DNA of 64,000 nt from Harmonia axyridis (GCF_914767665.1 NC_059502.1:47804531-47868530), one strand, 5' to 3'. Counted from the first letter of the stretch, positions 52,798 through 63,827 are shown. Notes: a model not told the origin generated them from the sequence alone. Made by a program: numbers and translations.

Positions 52798-53997
52798 TTA
52801 GTAATCTTCTTCATTAATTTCAATTGACTCACTATTGCTGTTACTAGCCTTGTTAAAATAACTCTCATACCATTTATTTACCCTGTCGAAATGATTTTTA
52901 TCAAAATTGACATCTTCATTCAGTTTAAATGTGTTCTGATAATGATTTGCAAATAATTCACATTTTTCCTCATCTGACTGATATTCTTTCACATTATCTT
53001 CCAGTGTGGGAATTTCATAAGTCTGTTTATATCTAGACAGTTTGTTGACTTCTTGGAAAAATATTTTACCTTTGTAATCATTGATCTTATTACAAATTGT
53101 TATCCAGTTATGTTCTTTATACTGTTGTGTCATTTTGTGAATATTTTTGCTGTAATCATTCAGGTCTTTTTTGAAACAAGGATCTCCGCTTATTCGATAT
53201 TCTCTGTACATTTTTCTTTTATATTTGATCATTTTAATGATATATGGAGGAAGTTCGTGTATGAATGGATGTCTTGAAATCATGGGTGTGTGTTTTTTTA
53301 CTCTATCGGATAAGGCATTGTTGAATCTTTCTATATATTCTTCATTTAAAAGTACATTTTCGTTCACTTCAATGAATGTTTCTACTTCCTCGTTTACTTT
53401 TTCTATTTTGCATTTGCTGTAATTAGGTATAATCTTTTTCAGTTCTTCTTTTGGTTCCATAATCAGGTCAACCTCAACAACCATTGCCAGATGGTCTGAG
53501 CCCAAATCGGGGGTTAATTCAATTTGCTTAATATTCTGTTTTATATTGTTAGTATAAAATATTAAGTCAGGAGTACTATCTTCATTCTCATTCATCAAAA
53601 ATGTTGGTGGTGTTTCAGCTTTGATGAACTGTTTGCTTTTCAAAAAGTTGTTGATTTGTTGTTTCTTGGCTTTGTTCACGTTGAAGTCTCCTATTATAAT
53701 AGCATATTTGCAGAGGGACGCTTTTATGAAGATACTTTCTTCTATCTTGGATGAAGGGTGAATATATACAAGGAATATATTTAATTTTTCTTTTTTGAAT
53801 GGTATAGAGAAATGGGTGACTTCATTCAGCGGATTGTTGATTATTGGTGAATTAGCTTTTCCACATCTTATGCTTGGATGACACTGTACAAGGCTGCCAC
53901 CTCTCGTATTTTGTATTTGGTGCCCAATCTTTTGAAGTTTTGTCCAATTTCGGTATTGTGTGTTGTCTGAATTTTTAATTTTTGCTTCAACAAACAT
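52798..53997 (-). CDS. Jockey-like ORF2, APE endonuclease
   Basis: Reads IFLVYIHPSSK, AIIIGDFNVNK, STPDLIFYTNN and LGSDHLAMVVE, the phosphate-binding and catalytic motifs of apurinic-like endonucleases (GDFN, SDH). The N-terminal motif upstream of the first ATG (53997) is readable in frame as far as the overlap with ORF1 (LNHFIEHNNIS), so translation probably begins by reinitiation or frameshift near the end of ORF1. It ends at a single in-frame TAA; the RT follows in the same frame. Confidence 0.85.
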   Translation of the reverse strand: MFVEAKIKNSDNTQYRNWTKLQKIGHQIQNTRGGSLVQCHPSIRCGKANSPIINNPLNEVTHFSIPFKKEKLNIFLVYIHPSSKIEESIFIKASLCKYAIIIGDFNVNKAKKQQINNFLKSKQFIKAETPPTFLMNENEDSTPDLIFYTNNIKQNIKQIELTPDLGSDHLAMVVEVDLIMEPKEELKKIIPNYSKCKIEKVNEEVETFIEVNENVLLNEEYIERFNNALSDRVKKHTPMISRHPFIHELPPYIIKMIKYKRKMYREYRISGDPCFKKDLNDYSKNIHKMTQQYKEHNWITICNKINDYKGKIFFQEVNKLSRYKQTYEIPTLEDNVKEYQSDEEKCELFANHYQNTFKLNEDVNFDKNHFDRVNKWYESYFNKASNSNSESIEINEEDY

Positions 53998-54032
53998 TGT
54001 GCATGAAATATTGTTATGTTCTATGAAATGGT

Positions 54033-54812
54033 TTAATTGTCGACGTGAATTTGACTGTTGTTCTTGCTGTTGATAGGTTCAGTTGGGGAGGGTTCTTCTG
54101 GATCTTCCAAATCAAACATCAGCACATAAAATCTATTCCCTGTAAACACCACTGTTGTATCTACATTATATTGACTTATGAACCTCTTCTTGATTTTATG
54201 TAAGAGTTCATTTCTATTGGTGCTTTTTGGTTTGTTGAGTTTACGGCAATATGTATTTACTATGTCATCATGTATTGTTATGTGGGTATGTATTCTTGTC
54301 ATTTTCTTCGTTAGATCTTCTATTTCTCTAGTTTTTTTATTTATATTTTTAACGTTGACGTTTGGGATGCCTTTGATTGGTTTCCTTGGATGATTGGGGC
54401 ATTTTATGGACCATGCTAAGTGATCTTCAGCATTGCAAGAAGTGCATTTTGGTGTGTTGGTCGACTTACATTGGGACATTTTATGTGGTCCCTGGCATTT
54501 TGAGCATTTAGGTGGGCTTTTGCAATTTTCAGTTGTATGGTCAAACATCAAGCATTTGCTGCAGGGGATAGGTGTTGGCTCTGGTGCATGACTGGGGAAC
54601 ACCATGTAGTGTCGATTCATATAAAATAGACCATTATTCAGTAGTGTCTCAAATGCATTTATTTCTCCTGTGATAATTCGAATGTATCCTGTTGGGGAAC
54701 TGTGTATTCTTGAAATAATTCTTTTACAGTATCGATGTTGTATTCCCAATGAAGTTAGACGTTGACTTATTTCTTCATCCTTGATGTTCTTTTCTACTGA
54801 CGCTATAACCAC
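54033..54812 (-). CDS. Jockey-like ORF1, C-terminal part with zinc knuckles
   Basis: About 259 residues with three CCHC-type knuckles: CSKCLMFDHTTENC, CSKCQGPHKMSQC and CTSCNAEDHLAWSIKC. ORF1 proteins of this type bind the element RNA and form the RNP. Its start at 54812 is only a GTG; homology of the frame indicates that it continues ORF1 from 55443 across the A10 run. Confidence 0.8.
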   Translation of the reverse strand: MVIASVEKNIKDEEISQRLTSLGIQHRYCKRIISRIHSSPTGYIRIITGEINAFETLLNNGLFYMNRHYMVFPSHAPEPTPIPCSKCLMFDHTTENCKSPPKCSKCQGPHKMSQCKSTNTPKCTSCNAEDHLAWSIKCPNHPRKPIKGIPNVNVKNINKKTREIEDLTKKMTRIHTHITIHDDIVNTYCRKLNKPKSTNRNELLHKIKKRFISQYNVDTTVVFTGNRFYVLMFDLEDPEEPSPTEPINSKNNSQIHVDN

Positions 54813-54861
54813 TGAATAAGTTTGTTGAGGTTCTTTTCTTTCGATTATTTGTTTTTGGTTT

Positions 54862-55443
54862 TTAGTTTCTTTGTAGCTTGTAATTTTTTTTTTCTGATTT
54901 TAATTCATTTAGGGCTTTTTCTAGTTTCATTTTATCATTATTTGATTTTATTAGAAATCCCAATTTGGTTTTCAGAACAACATCTTCTGAATTCGGAAAT
55001 TTGGAGTTCCACATGATCGCCATTTGGATTCTATCTATTTCATTATTTTCAGGAATAATGTAAAATAAATTGGAGTATTCTGTGAATTTAATTTCATTCA
55101 TCCTTGGTGAAAAGTATTTGTTTATATTTTTTGTTGGATTGTTATTTATTTGTTGTTGGGTTGTTTTTTGTGTTGTTCCTGTAGCATTTATTGATGTCAC
55201 ATTATTCATGTTATCTATTTCCATGTGTTCAGAGTTGTTTTCATTTGTATTTGTTTCCCTTATTAGTTGTGGTTGTTTGAATATGACATCTGGGGATTTG
55301 CTTTCATTTTTCTTCTTTGCAGTAGTAGTTTTGATAGTCTTCTTCTTTCTCTTTTTTTTGGAAGTACCTTCCTGTAAATCTTTTTGTTTTTCTTCATCTC
55401 CCTCCGAAGTCCCGTAGGAAGTGGTACCGCTAATCTGAGACAT
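54862..55443 (-). CDS. Jockey-like ORF1, N-terminal part
   Basis: 193 residues starting MSQISGTTSYG, with a lysine-rich segment (KKKRKKKTIKTTTAKKK) and an Asn/Thr-rich linker, then a conserved-looking domain with YIIPENNEIDRIQMAI. It is terminated by a frameshift at a ten-A run (about 54884-54893). With nine A residues the frame would run straight into the zinc-knuckle part. Confidence 0.8.
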   Translation of the reverse strand: MSQISGTTSYGTSEGDEEKQKDLQEGTSKKKRKKKTIKTTTAKKKNESKSPDVIFKQPQLIRETNTNENNSEHMEIDNMNNVTSINATGTTQKTTQQQINNNPTKNINKYFSPRMNEIKFTEYSNLFYIIPENNEIDRIQMAIMWNSKFPNSEDVVLKTKLGFLIKSNNDKMKLEKALNELKSEKKNYKLQRN

Positions 55444-56695
55444 TTCAGAAAGATAGAAATCCTCAAATTTTGCAGCGTTCGCCGAGATATTAGAGTCAAT
55501 TTTCTTTGTTTATCTTTTTATTCAACAGCTGTCAATTTGTTCGCTATCAATTTAAATTCTTATCAATGAGAACGTAGATTATTAGTACATGTGCTCAGCA
55601 TGAAAGCCAGACACAGACTGTTTATAATTCAATAAATGAGTTATCCCAATTTCGTTGACGCTGAAGATTAAATATTTTTCTCTTGATTTTCTATTTCATT
55701 TTCGATAATTATAACGAATTAAGCTCACTACCAACTATATTAGCTCTGTAGTTCATAAGTCATATCCATTCATTTATTATATCGTTGTTTATTTCATTTC
55801 GTACAAGAACTGCCATTTAATCTTACATTCTCAAATAAATAATATTCATCTGTGAAAGTTCTAACACAGAATAGTAGTCTGTAATTTTAAGTTTGAACTT
55901 CAAATTTCGAATGTTGTCAAATTTAAACACAGCAGTTCGAATAATCTATGTTCTAACCTAAAATATTCATTCACAGAATTTATAGTTTACACTGTTATTG
56001 TTATGATAGTTGAAATTATGTTAGCATGAAATGAAAATAATCGAATATTTGAAGAAACCCAACAGAATATTGAAGTTCCGTACATATTTTCAAGAAATTC
56101 GAAAACAATTTCCAAAATGATTGTGTGGTTACAAAATAAATCACTGTGCATTCTGATAGAAAGCAATTGCTTTATGAAATGAAGCATTTGATTTGTTCCA
56201 ACTGTCTCAAAAAATATATTGATCTGTATCAATATTTTTGAAGCAAAGCCATCAATCAGTATGAAAATATGGAAATAAAATGTTATGGACCTGTAATCAA
56301 TGGAAAATTTTAGAGTCCAGTTGTAATCAAATTTGTTTTATAATATGTACTTACATTATAGCCAACTCTACTACTTGATTCATCTTGATTTTTGATTGAA
56401 AATAAATTCAATATGAATATCCACAATTGAATATCCTGTTTCTTTAAACTCACCTAATTTGTTTTCATATTAAAACAATTATGGCCCTCTTGGAAGTATG
56501 TCTATCATATGTTCTAGAATGAATTTATGGAAAAGCAAAAGAATAAAAGTATTCAATCTCAATCACATGAAAATTTGTCTAGTATGTACCTAGTGATATG
56601 TTTCATGTAAGTTTGAATGCCCTGAAGAAAAAATACAGTGATGTTCGATAGCTGCAGTCTTCAGTGGGATTTTCACTAATTTCACTAATTTTCAC

Positions 56696-56930
56696 GCATC
56701 TTGGACCTGTCCGTCGCTTCCTAGGAATCTTCTAACCGTTCGCAGTACCTAAAAGAACAGCTTTTTGCATTATATTACATATATACTCACTAAGTCCTAG
56801 TTGCTTGATATTTTTCTTGAGATTTGTGGGTACTATTCCTGTTGGGGAGATAATAATTGGTATATTTCTCGTTGATATTATTGCCCACTGCCACTTTATC
56901 TGGAATGCGAGGTCCCATATCGGCATCGAT
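56696..56930 (-). pseudogene. RLE-type non-LTR ORF, C-terminal fragment
   Basis: The minus strand reads WDLAFQIKWQWAI, IISPTGIVPTNLKKNIKQLG and LSEYICNIMQKAVLLGTAN, then after a 1-nt shift VRRFLGSDG and a stop. This tail (TGxVPxNL...LGL...QKAVLLGT...VRRFL) is the end of RLE-type retrotransposon proteins, related to the VRKFL end of the R4-like copies here. Confidence 0.6.
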
Positions 56931-57258
56931 CGCCAGTAATAGTTCCATCCTTTATGACATAAAAAAAATCAAATTTATTCTGATTCCAATTACATGGTGC
57001 CTATGTACAATTGAAGTATAACATCATAATGGATATTATCATCATCGACGATCGGAAACTCATCTAAGCGAATTGCGCTTGTATTATGTAGTCCCCACTC
57101 CCCGACGAAATCAAGCACCAAACCTATCTGAACAGAAAAGAGAAAAAAAACAAAAAAATACATTGGTGTGGACGGTTGTGGGCGCAGAGCAGGAGGAAAA
57201 ATCGATATTTCAAAGAAATTCGCTCAATTTCACCATTATCGCGAGACATTGTAAAAAA

Positions 57259-57636
57259 TCACGAGTCAATGGCCAGTCGGCCCTCCAATATGAGCGTTTT
57301 TACTTCCGATTTGAATCCTCTCTTAGTTCTCATTTTTCTCACATACAGTAGAAGCCTATTATAGAATTTCGGACCCAGATAGAAAATGGAATTCACAAAA
57401 TGGCTTTTCTTAAATAATGGAATTTGGAGAGACTCATTACCCACTGATCTAGTCTTATATTTATTTCCATAGTTAACAAAAGGGTAGTTGTTTGACAACA
57501 TATACATAAGGGATTGGTAAATAAAAACATTTTCAACGTTTATCAACTTTGCTTCACAATATAAATCCCTTGTTGGATAGAGCCTATCCTTCCTCAACAT
57601 TATCTTGATCAAGGTGTTTTGTGATGTTTCTAGCAT
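57259..57636 (-). pseudogene. CR1-like RT, C-terminal region
   Basis: A 125-residue frame including YPTRDLYCEAKLINVENVFIY, YKTRSV, FVNSIFYLGPKFYNRLL. It follows the RT frame 57668-57988 after a small frameshift. Related in layout to the C-terminus at 63076-63384. Confidence 0.65.
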
Positions 57637-58190
57637 TTACAGTTAGTCCTTCCCATACCACAATGCACTATCTCAGAATCGACTCAACAAGAGAATAAAA
57701 CACCATTCGTATATTCTGTCTAGACAATATATCCCTTAAATTATAAAATGCATGCATGAGTTGTCTCAACTTTTTCGTCACCAATGCTGCTTGCGCTTCC
57801 CATCGTAGGTATTTATCTATAACCACCCCCAAATATTTGACCTCATCAACTCTCAATATAGATGGACATGTGTGCCTCTGAAGGTTACACACTTCATTGT
57901 GAATAAATAGGAGATTTTCATCGGGTTGGCCTTCGCAGGTAATGGAAAACGTGATAAATTTGCTCTTATTGAGATTTAATGTTAGCAAATTGTTGTTCAG
58001 CCATCCATATATATCAGCCAGACACTTCTCTGCAGTTCCGTAAAGTGTATCCCATGACTCGCCTATAAAAACAATGGCAGTATCTTCCGCATATGAAATA
58101 ATTTTACCAGGGATGGCTCCAACACTGTTCCCTGAGGCACCCGCAACAAAACCGTTGACGAATTGCTCACATTATCATCAATTTTAACAT
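57637..58190 (-). pseudogene. CR1-like RT, motifs B to C and beyond
   Basis: In changing frames the minus strand reads RVPQGTVLEPS (motif B region), ADDTAIVFIGESWDTLY (catalytic ADD), NNNLLTLNLNKSKFI and VKYLGVVIDKYLRWE. It is 5'-truncated near 58190, next to the start of another element in the opposite orientation. Inactive. Confidence 0.7.
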
Positions 58191-58349
58191 GTTGAGTTCG
58201 ACAGCAGAAGTCGAATTACGTTGTCATATTTGGACTCGATAGAGAGCGACACGAAATCACTTTCGATTTTATTCAAGGCCAGTTAAAGGCGCTGCTACAG
58301 GTGGATCTTGCAGCAAGTGAAATAAAAGACATATGTTGCTTGGGATAAA

Positions 58350-58738
58350 AAAAAACCACCCTGTGAAAGTTGAATTTGTATCTCACTAAGAAGTACATTT
58401 TACAAACTGTAAGAAACTTTACGGAACCAAGGTATCCATCTCACAAGACCTTACCTCCAAACAAAGAGAAGAACAGTCAGTTCTGAAGAGGAATCTACAG
58501 ACCCAGTAAATCAACTACTTGAGACCGAAAACGAAAACGCCATTAGGACAAATAATGCCCCATCGACACCAACTCAACCACTCCTCCGTGAAGAATTTGA
58601 GGTCAAGATTCTGGAAGCAGCGATCAAATTACACATTGGAACCCCCAGAAGCAGCGGAAACCTTAGAACCGATAAGAAACAACTCCAGAAACAATCGACT
58701 AACCAAATCATCGAAAAAGTGAAGACAAGGTCAACCTA
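58350..58738 (+). pseudogene. CR1-like ORF1, C-terminal domain
   Basis: In two frames: HPVKVEFVSL, LTSKQREEQSVLKRN, then PSTPTQPLLREEFEVKILEA and KQSTNQIIEKVKTRST before a stop. KVEFVS...L+...KQREE.SVL is typical of the C-terminal domain of CR1-group ORF1. The last ~35 bp are repeated at 58743-58775. Confidence 0.6.
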
Positions 58739-58920
58739 ACCTAACCAGATCATCGAAAAAGTAAAGACAAGGTCAATAAGTGACAGGGAAAAGTAGAAAC
58801 TTCCCAATTAGTCACAGGTGAACTCTGCACGGCTGCAGTCATAGGATCTTTTCGGGAGTCTGTTTGTGTGCTGTAGTCAAGCTGGAGGTTTGTGCATGAT
58901 CAGGTGAGTCAAACTGTAAC

Positions 58921-59640
58921 ATGGATCCCTATATAAGAGACTTTGTTTTGGTTAAGTTGGACTCGTTCTCCTTGAGTACTGACAAAGAGGTCAAAAAAGT
59001 TTTAGAAATCCATAATCCACATGATAATTTCAAGATCATACATAATAACATTCGCAGTTGTCGAATAACTTCGATGAATTTTTGATCACTCTAGATCAAT
59101 TTGAAGTATTATTCGACTGTATTGTACTTACAGAGACGCGCAGCGCATCATTCCTGATATTAAAGTCTTCAACATTCCTGGATACAAAACAATCTACAAT
59201 TCTGGAAATTTAAATCAAAACGATGGAGTTGTAATGTTTGTGAAGTCAGAGGCGTACGTGTCTCACACCACAATCAGTCTAAATGGAAGTTTCCTCCTGA
59301 GGACCGAGATGAATGTGCATGGCTCAGTTTTCAATGTAGATGGCATATATAAGATCACCAGCTACAAACATTGATTCATTCGTTGACGAACTGAATACTA
59401 TTTTGAGTAGAGAGGATGAAACTTTTCACTATGGTATAGTTATTGGTGATATGAATATTTATTTGTTGGGTGCCTTTTGTGATACTGAATTACCTTATAA
59501 TATTATAGTATTATCTGAATACCATGAATGAACACGGATATATTCTTGCAATAAATACACCTACAAGAGAACAAAAGAATATGTTCATAAAATCAAAATA
59601 ATTATGACTCAATCTTGCCAATCACGTACGAAACATCGAT
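58921..59640 (+). pseudogene. CR1-like ORF2, APE endonuclease (broken)
   Basis: Starts MDPYIRDFVLVKLDSF at 58921, then (shifted) FKIIHNNIRSC, FDEFLITLDQFEVLFDCIVL and TETRS, then IYRSPATNIDSFVDELNTIL and YGIVIGDMNI, the endonuclease core (GDMN in place of GDFN). Multiple frameshifts. Confidence 0.7.
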
Positions 59641-59659
59641 TACAGACCATTAAACAATT

Positions 59660-60397
59660 TTGGCCCAAATAGTCCTTGAAAATTGTAAGAGTATTAAAGA
59701 TAATAAAGTACGGTACTATAAACAGATAGATGAAAAAAGGTTCGTAGAAAATATAAAGGGGGAAAACTGGAGTAGCATCTATCATTGCGACAATCTTGAC
59801 ACTGCAACAGATGAATTATTTGAGGTCATAAAGACTAACTTCGATGAGTGTACGAAAGTTACAAGGATCAACAGTAAACAGAGAGCACGAAAAAAGTGGA
59901 TGACCAAATCTCTCGTCAATTCTGTAAATAGAAAGAATAATATGTATCATAAAGTGAAAAGTGACCAAGAAAATACCGCTCTTTCTGAAGAATACAAGGA
60001 GATAAGGGAAAACTGAGTGAACTCGTAAAGATTGCCACGACTTCATACTATAGAAAACGTCTGGAAGTAGAAAGAAATGATTCTAGGGGGCTTTGGCCGA
60101 CTGTAAATGAATTATTGACCAAAGATGAACCTTCACCAATCAAATTGATCACGACAAGGAATAATGAACAGATCAATGAAAGTGTCGAAATAGCTAACAA
60201 ATTTAATGAATACTTTATATCGGTAGGTGGAAAGCTAGCTGAGGATATTGATCACCCAGAAAGAAAAAGTTTGTGTGAATACTCAATTTTCCTACATTCT
60301 ACAACTGAAAGTGAATTGGTAGAAATAATATCACAATTTAAAAATAAAAAAGCATCGATAACATCTAAGCAGAAACCCTCAAACTTATTTCCAACTA
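59660..60397 (+). pseudogene. CR1-like ORF2, EN-RT linker
   Basis: Frames 59660-60016 and 60115-60397 contain NSKQRARKKWMTKSLVNSVN (the KxWxT motif between EN and RT), EIANKFNEYFISVGGKLAE and TESELVEIISQFKNKKAS. The reading is interrupted at 60398 by the foldback insertion. Confidence 0.75.
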
Positions 60398-61955
60398 TAC
60401 AGGGTGGCCACTTTTTCAATGGGATTGTATTGGTAACTTTTAAACCATAAGAGTTAGGAGGTCGGTCAAATGGACAAAAAGTTGCATGCATAGAAGCATT
60501 ATCAAGCAGTTCAAACAAATCGAGATTATCAGGGCCGGTTTTCGAGATATCATAAGAAAAGTAAATTATGTCATTTTGATTTTTCTTTTTTTCCCACTTT
60601 ATTTCAAATATTATGAAAAAATGTTACAGGAATTTTTTATTCGAAAGTAAATTATTCTCAATTTGACGTAATCAGATTTCGTATCCAACGTTTCGTACTC
60701 TCTAGGCCACCCTCAACCTCATTTTTTTCAATACGGACCTGCATATTTTATGACATTTTTCGAAATAACTTTTAACGCTGAATTCAACGATATGTCATAC
60801 AATGTCATTCAAAGTTGATTTTCAGGAAATTTTGACCCTCATCCAAAATTAATGGTGTGTATGTAAGAAAAAACAAATCTATTAACGATATCAATGTTCT
60901 GACCCAAATTCAATCGAACCCAGAAAAAAAATCGAGAACTGAGGCCAGTGAATGGAATTTTACAAAAACTGCTCTTGATAAAATAGTCAAGAGACGCGAA
61001 TACAATGATTTTAAATTTGAATACCAAGCCTTGCAAAAATTATATCGTAATGCTCTCAAAATAAATTTCGATTCTGTAATTTGTTTCAATGGAACAAATA
61101 CAACAATAGTGATACCTCGCGAGAAAATTGAGAATGTTTTGGAAGGTATTCAAGGAGACCAAACAAGCAAATGTATAAGAAGTATGGGTTCCAGAACCGT
61201 AAAGTGCATTTTACAAAATGGTGGACATTTCGAACACTTACTTCATTAATGTTCATTTACTTTCGAATAATCATTTGATTTTTCTTTCATTAAATGATAC
61301 TTTCGTTTAATTATTATGGATTGAAATATTTAAATGATTATTATAAAAGAAGAACCAAGAAACCAGTATACTGGTTTCTTGCTTTGATTCTAATATGTTC
61401 CATTTAGTTCAAGATGGGTAAGTTGATTTTCTTATCGAAATTTATTGCATATTGCATGTTGCTAATTAAACTAAATGAAGGTAATACAGATCCGACCCGA
61501 AGAAAATTGGATAAGGGTCAAAATCACCTGAAAATCTACTTTGAATGACATTGTATGATATATCGTTGAATTCAGCGTTAAAAGTTATTTCGAAAAATGT
61601 CATAAAATATGCAGGTCCGTATTGAAAAAAATGAGGTTGAGGGTGGCCTAGAGAGTACGAAACGTTGGATACGAAATCTGATTACGTCAAATTGAGGATA
61701 ATTTACTGTCAAATAAAAAATTCCTGTGACATTTTTTGATGATATTTGAAATGAAGTGGGAAAAAAATAAAAATCAAAATTACATAATTTACTTTTCTTA
61801 TGATATCTCGAAAACCGGCCCTGATAATCTCGATTTGTTTGAACTGCTTGATAATGCTTCTATGCATGCAACTTTTTGTCCATTTGACCGACCTTCTAAC
61901 TCTTATGGTTTAAAAGTTACCAATACAATCCCATTGAAAAAGTGGCCACCCTGTA
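60398..61955. mobile_element. 1.56-kb foldback element with TATA target duplication
   Basis: Begins CAGGGTGGCCACTTTTTC and ends in its inverse. The terminal inverted repeats are about 440 bp (60398-60840 and 61510-61955). TATA flanks both sides, and removing the element with one TATA restores the RT reading frame (SNYISKPLTN), which fixes the duplication at four bases. The ends resemble the CAGGGTG ends of the MITE at 597, but that one has a TA duplication. Confidence 0.82.
60857..61249 (+). CDS. Short ORF inside the foldback element, possible transposase remnant
   Basis: 130 residues ending CILQNGGHFEHLLH. A C-terminal NGGHFEHLL phrase is common in insect DNA-transposon proteins, as far as I recall, and the N-terminal part is basic (RKNKSINDINVL). 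No catalytic triad can be seen in this short frame, so it is probably the fused ends of a deleted transposase gene. Its start has no clear support. Confidence 0.4.
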   Translation: MYVRKNKSINDINVLTQIQSNPEKKSRTEASEWNFTKTALDKIVKRREYNDFKFEYQALQKLYRNALKINFDSVICFNGTNTTIVIPREKIENVLEGIQGDQTSKCIRSMGSRTVKCILQNGGHFEHLLH

Positions 61956-62450
61956 TATATCGAAACCACTCACTAACTATTACATAGTTTATGAATCGCT
62001 GGAAAAGGGGTATTTCGCCCCAGCATTCAAAACGGCTATGTTCATACCTATCCATAAATGGGGAATGCAGACTGATGTCTCAAATTATAGGCCTATCGCC
62101 TTGATAACAAGTCTGGCCAAAATATTGGAGAAGGTTATACAAAAGAGGTTGAATAAATTCCTCCAAAAGTACAATCTAATGTCAGAATCGCAGTATGGAT
62201 TTAAAGAGAACATATCTACTCAGGACCGGATAAGGATGTCGACGCAACATATATATCGATGCTTGGATGAGTCCAGGCCGTCGATAGTTGTTTTCATAGA
62301 TTTGAGAAAAGCCTTTGATACCGTAGACCACACTATATTACTGAAAACTCTAGAGGATGTGGGGATAAGAGGCATAGCACAAGATCTTTTCAGAAGCTAT
62401 CTATTAAATAGGCGGCAAAGAGTGAAAATTGGTGACGGTGTGAGTGATGA
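61956..62450 (+). pseudogene. CR1-like RT, motifs 0 to A
   Basis: Resumes after the insertion with YISKPLTN, then LEKGYFAPAFKTAMFIPIHK, VSNYRPIALITSLAKILEK, ESQYGFKENIST and VVFIDLRKAFDTVDH (motif A). A frameshift near 62450 moves the rest into the next frame. Confidence 0.82.
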
Positions 62451-63028
62451 AAAAAACTATTCAATGTGGTGTACCTCAGAGAAAGGTCCTAGGACCAATA
62501 CTGTTTAATATTTACCTCAATAATCTCTTTTTATTAAATTCGCACTCCAAATTTATCAGCTTTGCCGATGATACAGTCATATTCTGCGAAGACGACGACT
62601 GGTTCCATCTAAAAAATAAGCTAGAAAACGACCTTAGCAAAATAAAGGAGTGGTTTGACTATAGATTGCTATCAATAAATTTTGAGAAAACATCCTATCA
62701 ACCATTCAGTAGTTCTGATATATCCCTGCCAGAGTATGACATAGAAATAACCGGCATGGCCGTCATCAAGCCTGCAAAAAAAGTTAAATACCTCGGAATG
62801 ATTCTAGACAACCACTTAAGAGGGGACCAACAAGTATTACATCTTGTAAAAAAGCTACGATGCATTCTGTACATGTTCAAGACAAAAATCAGTATATTAA
62901 ACAATGAAGAAAAAATAATTTTGTACAAAAGTTTGGTAGAGTCTCACTTGAATTACAGCATAATTGGTTGGGGAGGAGTCTCTAAAACGCATCTGCGTTC
63001 CCTTGAGGTAATTCAAAGACGTTTTTAA
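62444..63028 (+). pseudogene. CR1-like RT, motifs B to C
   Basis: TIQCGVPQRKVLGPILFNIY (motif B), KFISFADDTVIFCEDDD (motif C), LLSINFEKT and VKYLGMILDNHLRG, then the thumb-like region ending LRSLEVIQRRF at a frameshift near 63022. Confidence 0.82.
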
Positions 63029-63384
63029 GATGTATTCTGCATAGGAGATACGACTATCATAGCAACCTGCTATACTTGGAGACTGAAATATTTGACCCAA
63101 GACAACTATTCTTCATAAGTATTGCTACAGTTCAGTATAACTACATAAATGAATTAATCACCAACAGTCACAACTATAAGACCCGTCCTAAAGAAATTAT
63201 TGTAATACCAGTCATGCACAAGTCGGTCGGCCAAAGGAACTATAATTATATGGGTCCCAAACTTTTTAGCAGTCTACCAGAATTACTAAAATATGAGCTC
63301 AACCCTAGAAAATTTGAGAATAAACTTAAACGTTATATTCGGCATGCTTCCCGTTCTGAAATACTCGAGATAATCGAGAACTGA
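63029..63384 (+). pseudogene. CR1-like RT, C-terminal region
   Basis: In the shifted frame: LRCILHRRYDYHSNLLYLET, INELITNSHNYKTRPKE, YNYMGPKLFSSLPELLKYEL and a stop after IIEN. Typical CR1-group ending. Confidence 0.75.
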
Positions 63385-63823
63385 AGGTTGACTTTGTTCT
63401 CACTTATGGATCGAAACAATTATCAAGCAGCTCACGACATATTCCATACTAAATCACACTCATTCATCGGGTACTTGTTTGAGTCATTTTGTATTTTGTC
63501 GTATTTTGTCTGCTTCGGCATATTTGATTTTATCATGTGACAGATGTATCATAATTTGATGCTTTTTATATTTATATATTTTGTAATTTTATATGCTCGT
63601 ATTTAGTCTTGAGTTTTGTGTGTTTACTTTTGAGATTTTTGTTCCTTTATATTTTATTTGGTTTTTTATATCTTTGATCACACTATTTATGCTAAGTTGA
63701 ATTTATTCTTACACACATTAAGACGTACTCTGCTCCGTAGGTAGGCTCATTTATTCACCATTCCAAGAATGTAGTTAATTGTAGATGTATACTTCAATTG
63801 AATAAATGTTATTATTATTATTA
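63385..63823 (+). other. 3' UTR and (ATT)n tail of the CR1-like element
   Basis: Non-coding T-rich sequence ending AATAAATGTTATTATTATTATTA. The simple-repeat end marks the 3' boundary. Confidence 0.7.
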
Positions 63824-63827
63824 CCCC

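Larger units (their letters stand above)
51282..55620 (-). mobile_element. Jockey-superfamily non-LTR retrotransposon, apparently full length
   Basis: The 4.34-kb element encodes ORF1 with zinc knuckles and ORF2 with an APE-type endonuclease and RT. It ends in a short (ACT)n repeat instead of poly(A), and is bounded by an 11-bp target duplication. Lesions: an A10 frameshift in ORF1 and one in-frame TAA in ORF2. The low number of lesions suggests a fairly recent insertion. Confidence 0.85.
51010..56690. repeat. Repeat Z, copy B, carrying a nested Jockey-like insertion
   Basis: 51010-51281 and 55621-56690 align with 27480-29440. The break between them is exactly the Jockey-like element, flanked by the 11-bp duplication TTTATAATTCA (51271-51281 and 55621-55631). 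Copy A has the corresponding uninterrupted stretch near 27710-27720. Confidence 0.8.
58195..63823 (+). mobile_element. CR1-like non-LTR retrotransposon, split by a foldback element
   Basis: Order: ORF1 C-terminal domain, ORF2 endonuclease, linker, [foldback element 60398-61955], RT, C-terminal domain, 3' UTR and an (ATT)n tail (63808-63823). Several frameshifts, so it is inactive. The 5' end is uncertain. Confidence 0.78.

Noticed and set aside
60660..61680. GAAACGTTGG near 61660 and its inverse near 60690 as hammerhead motifs
   Set aside because: There is no CTGANGA box or helix II beside them; they are parts of the foldback TIRs.
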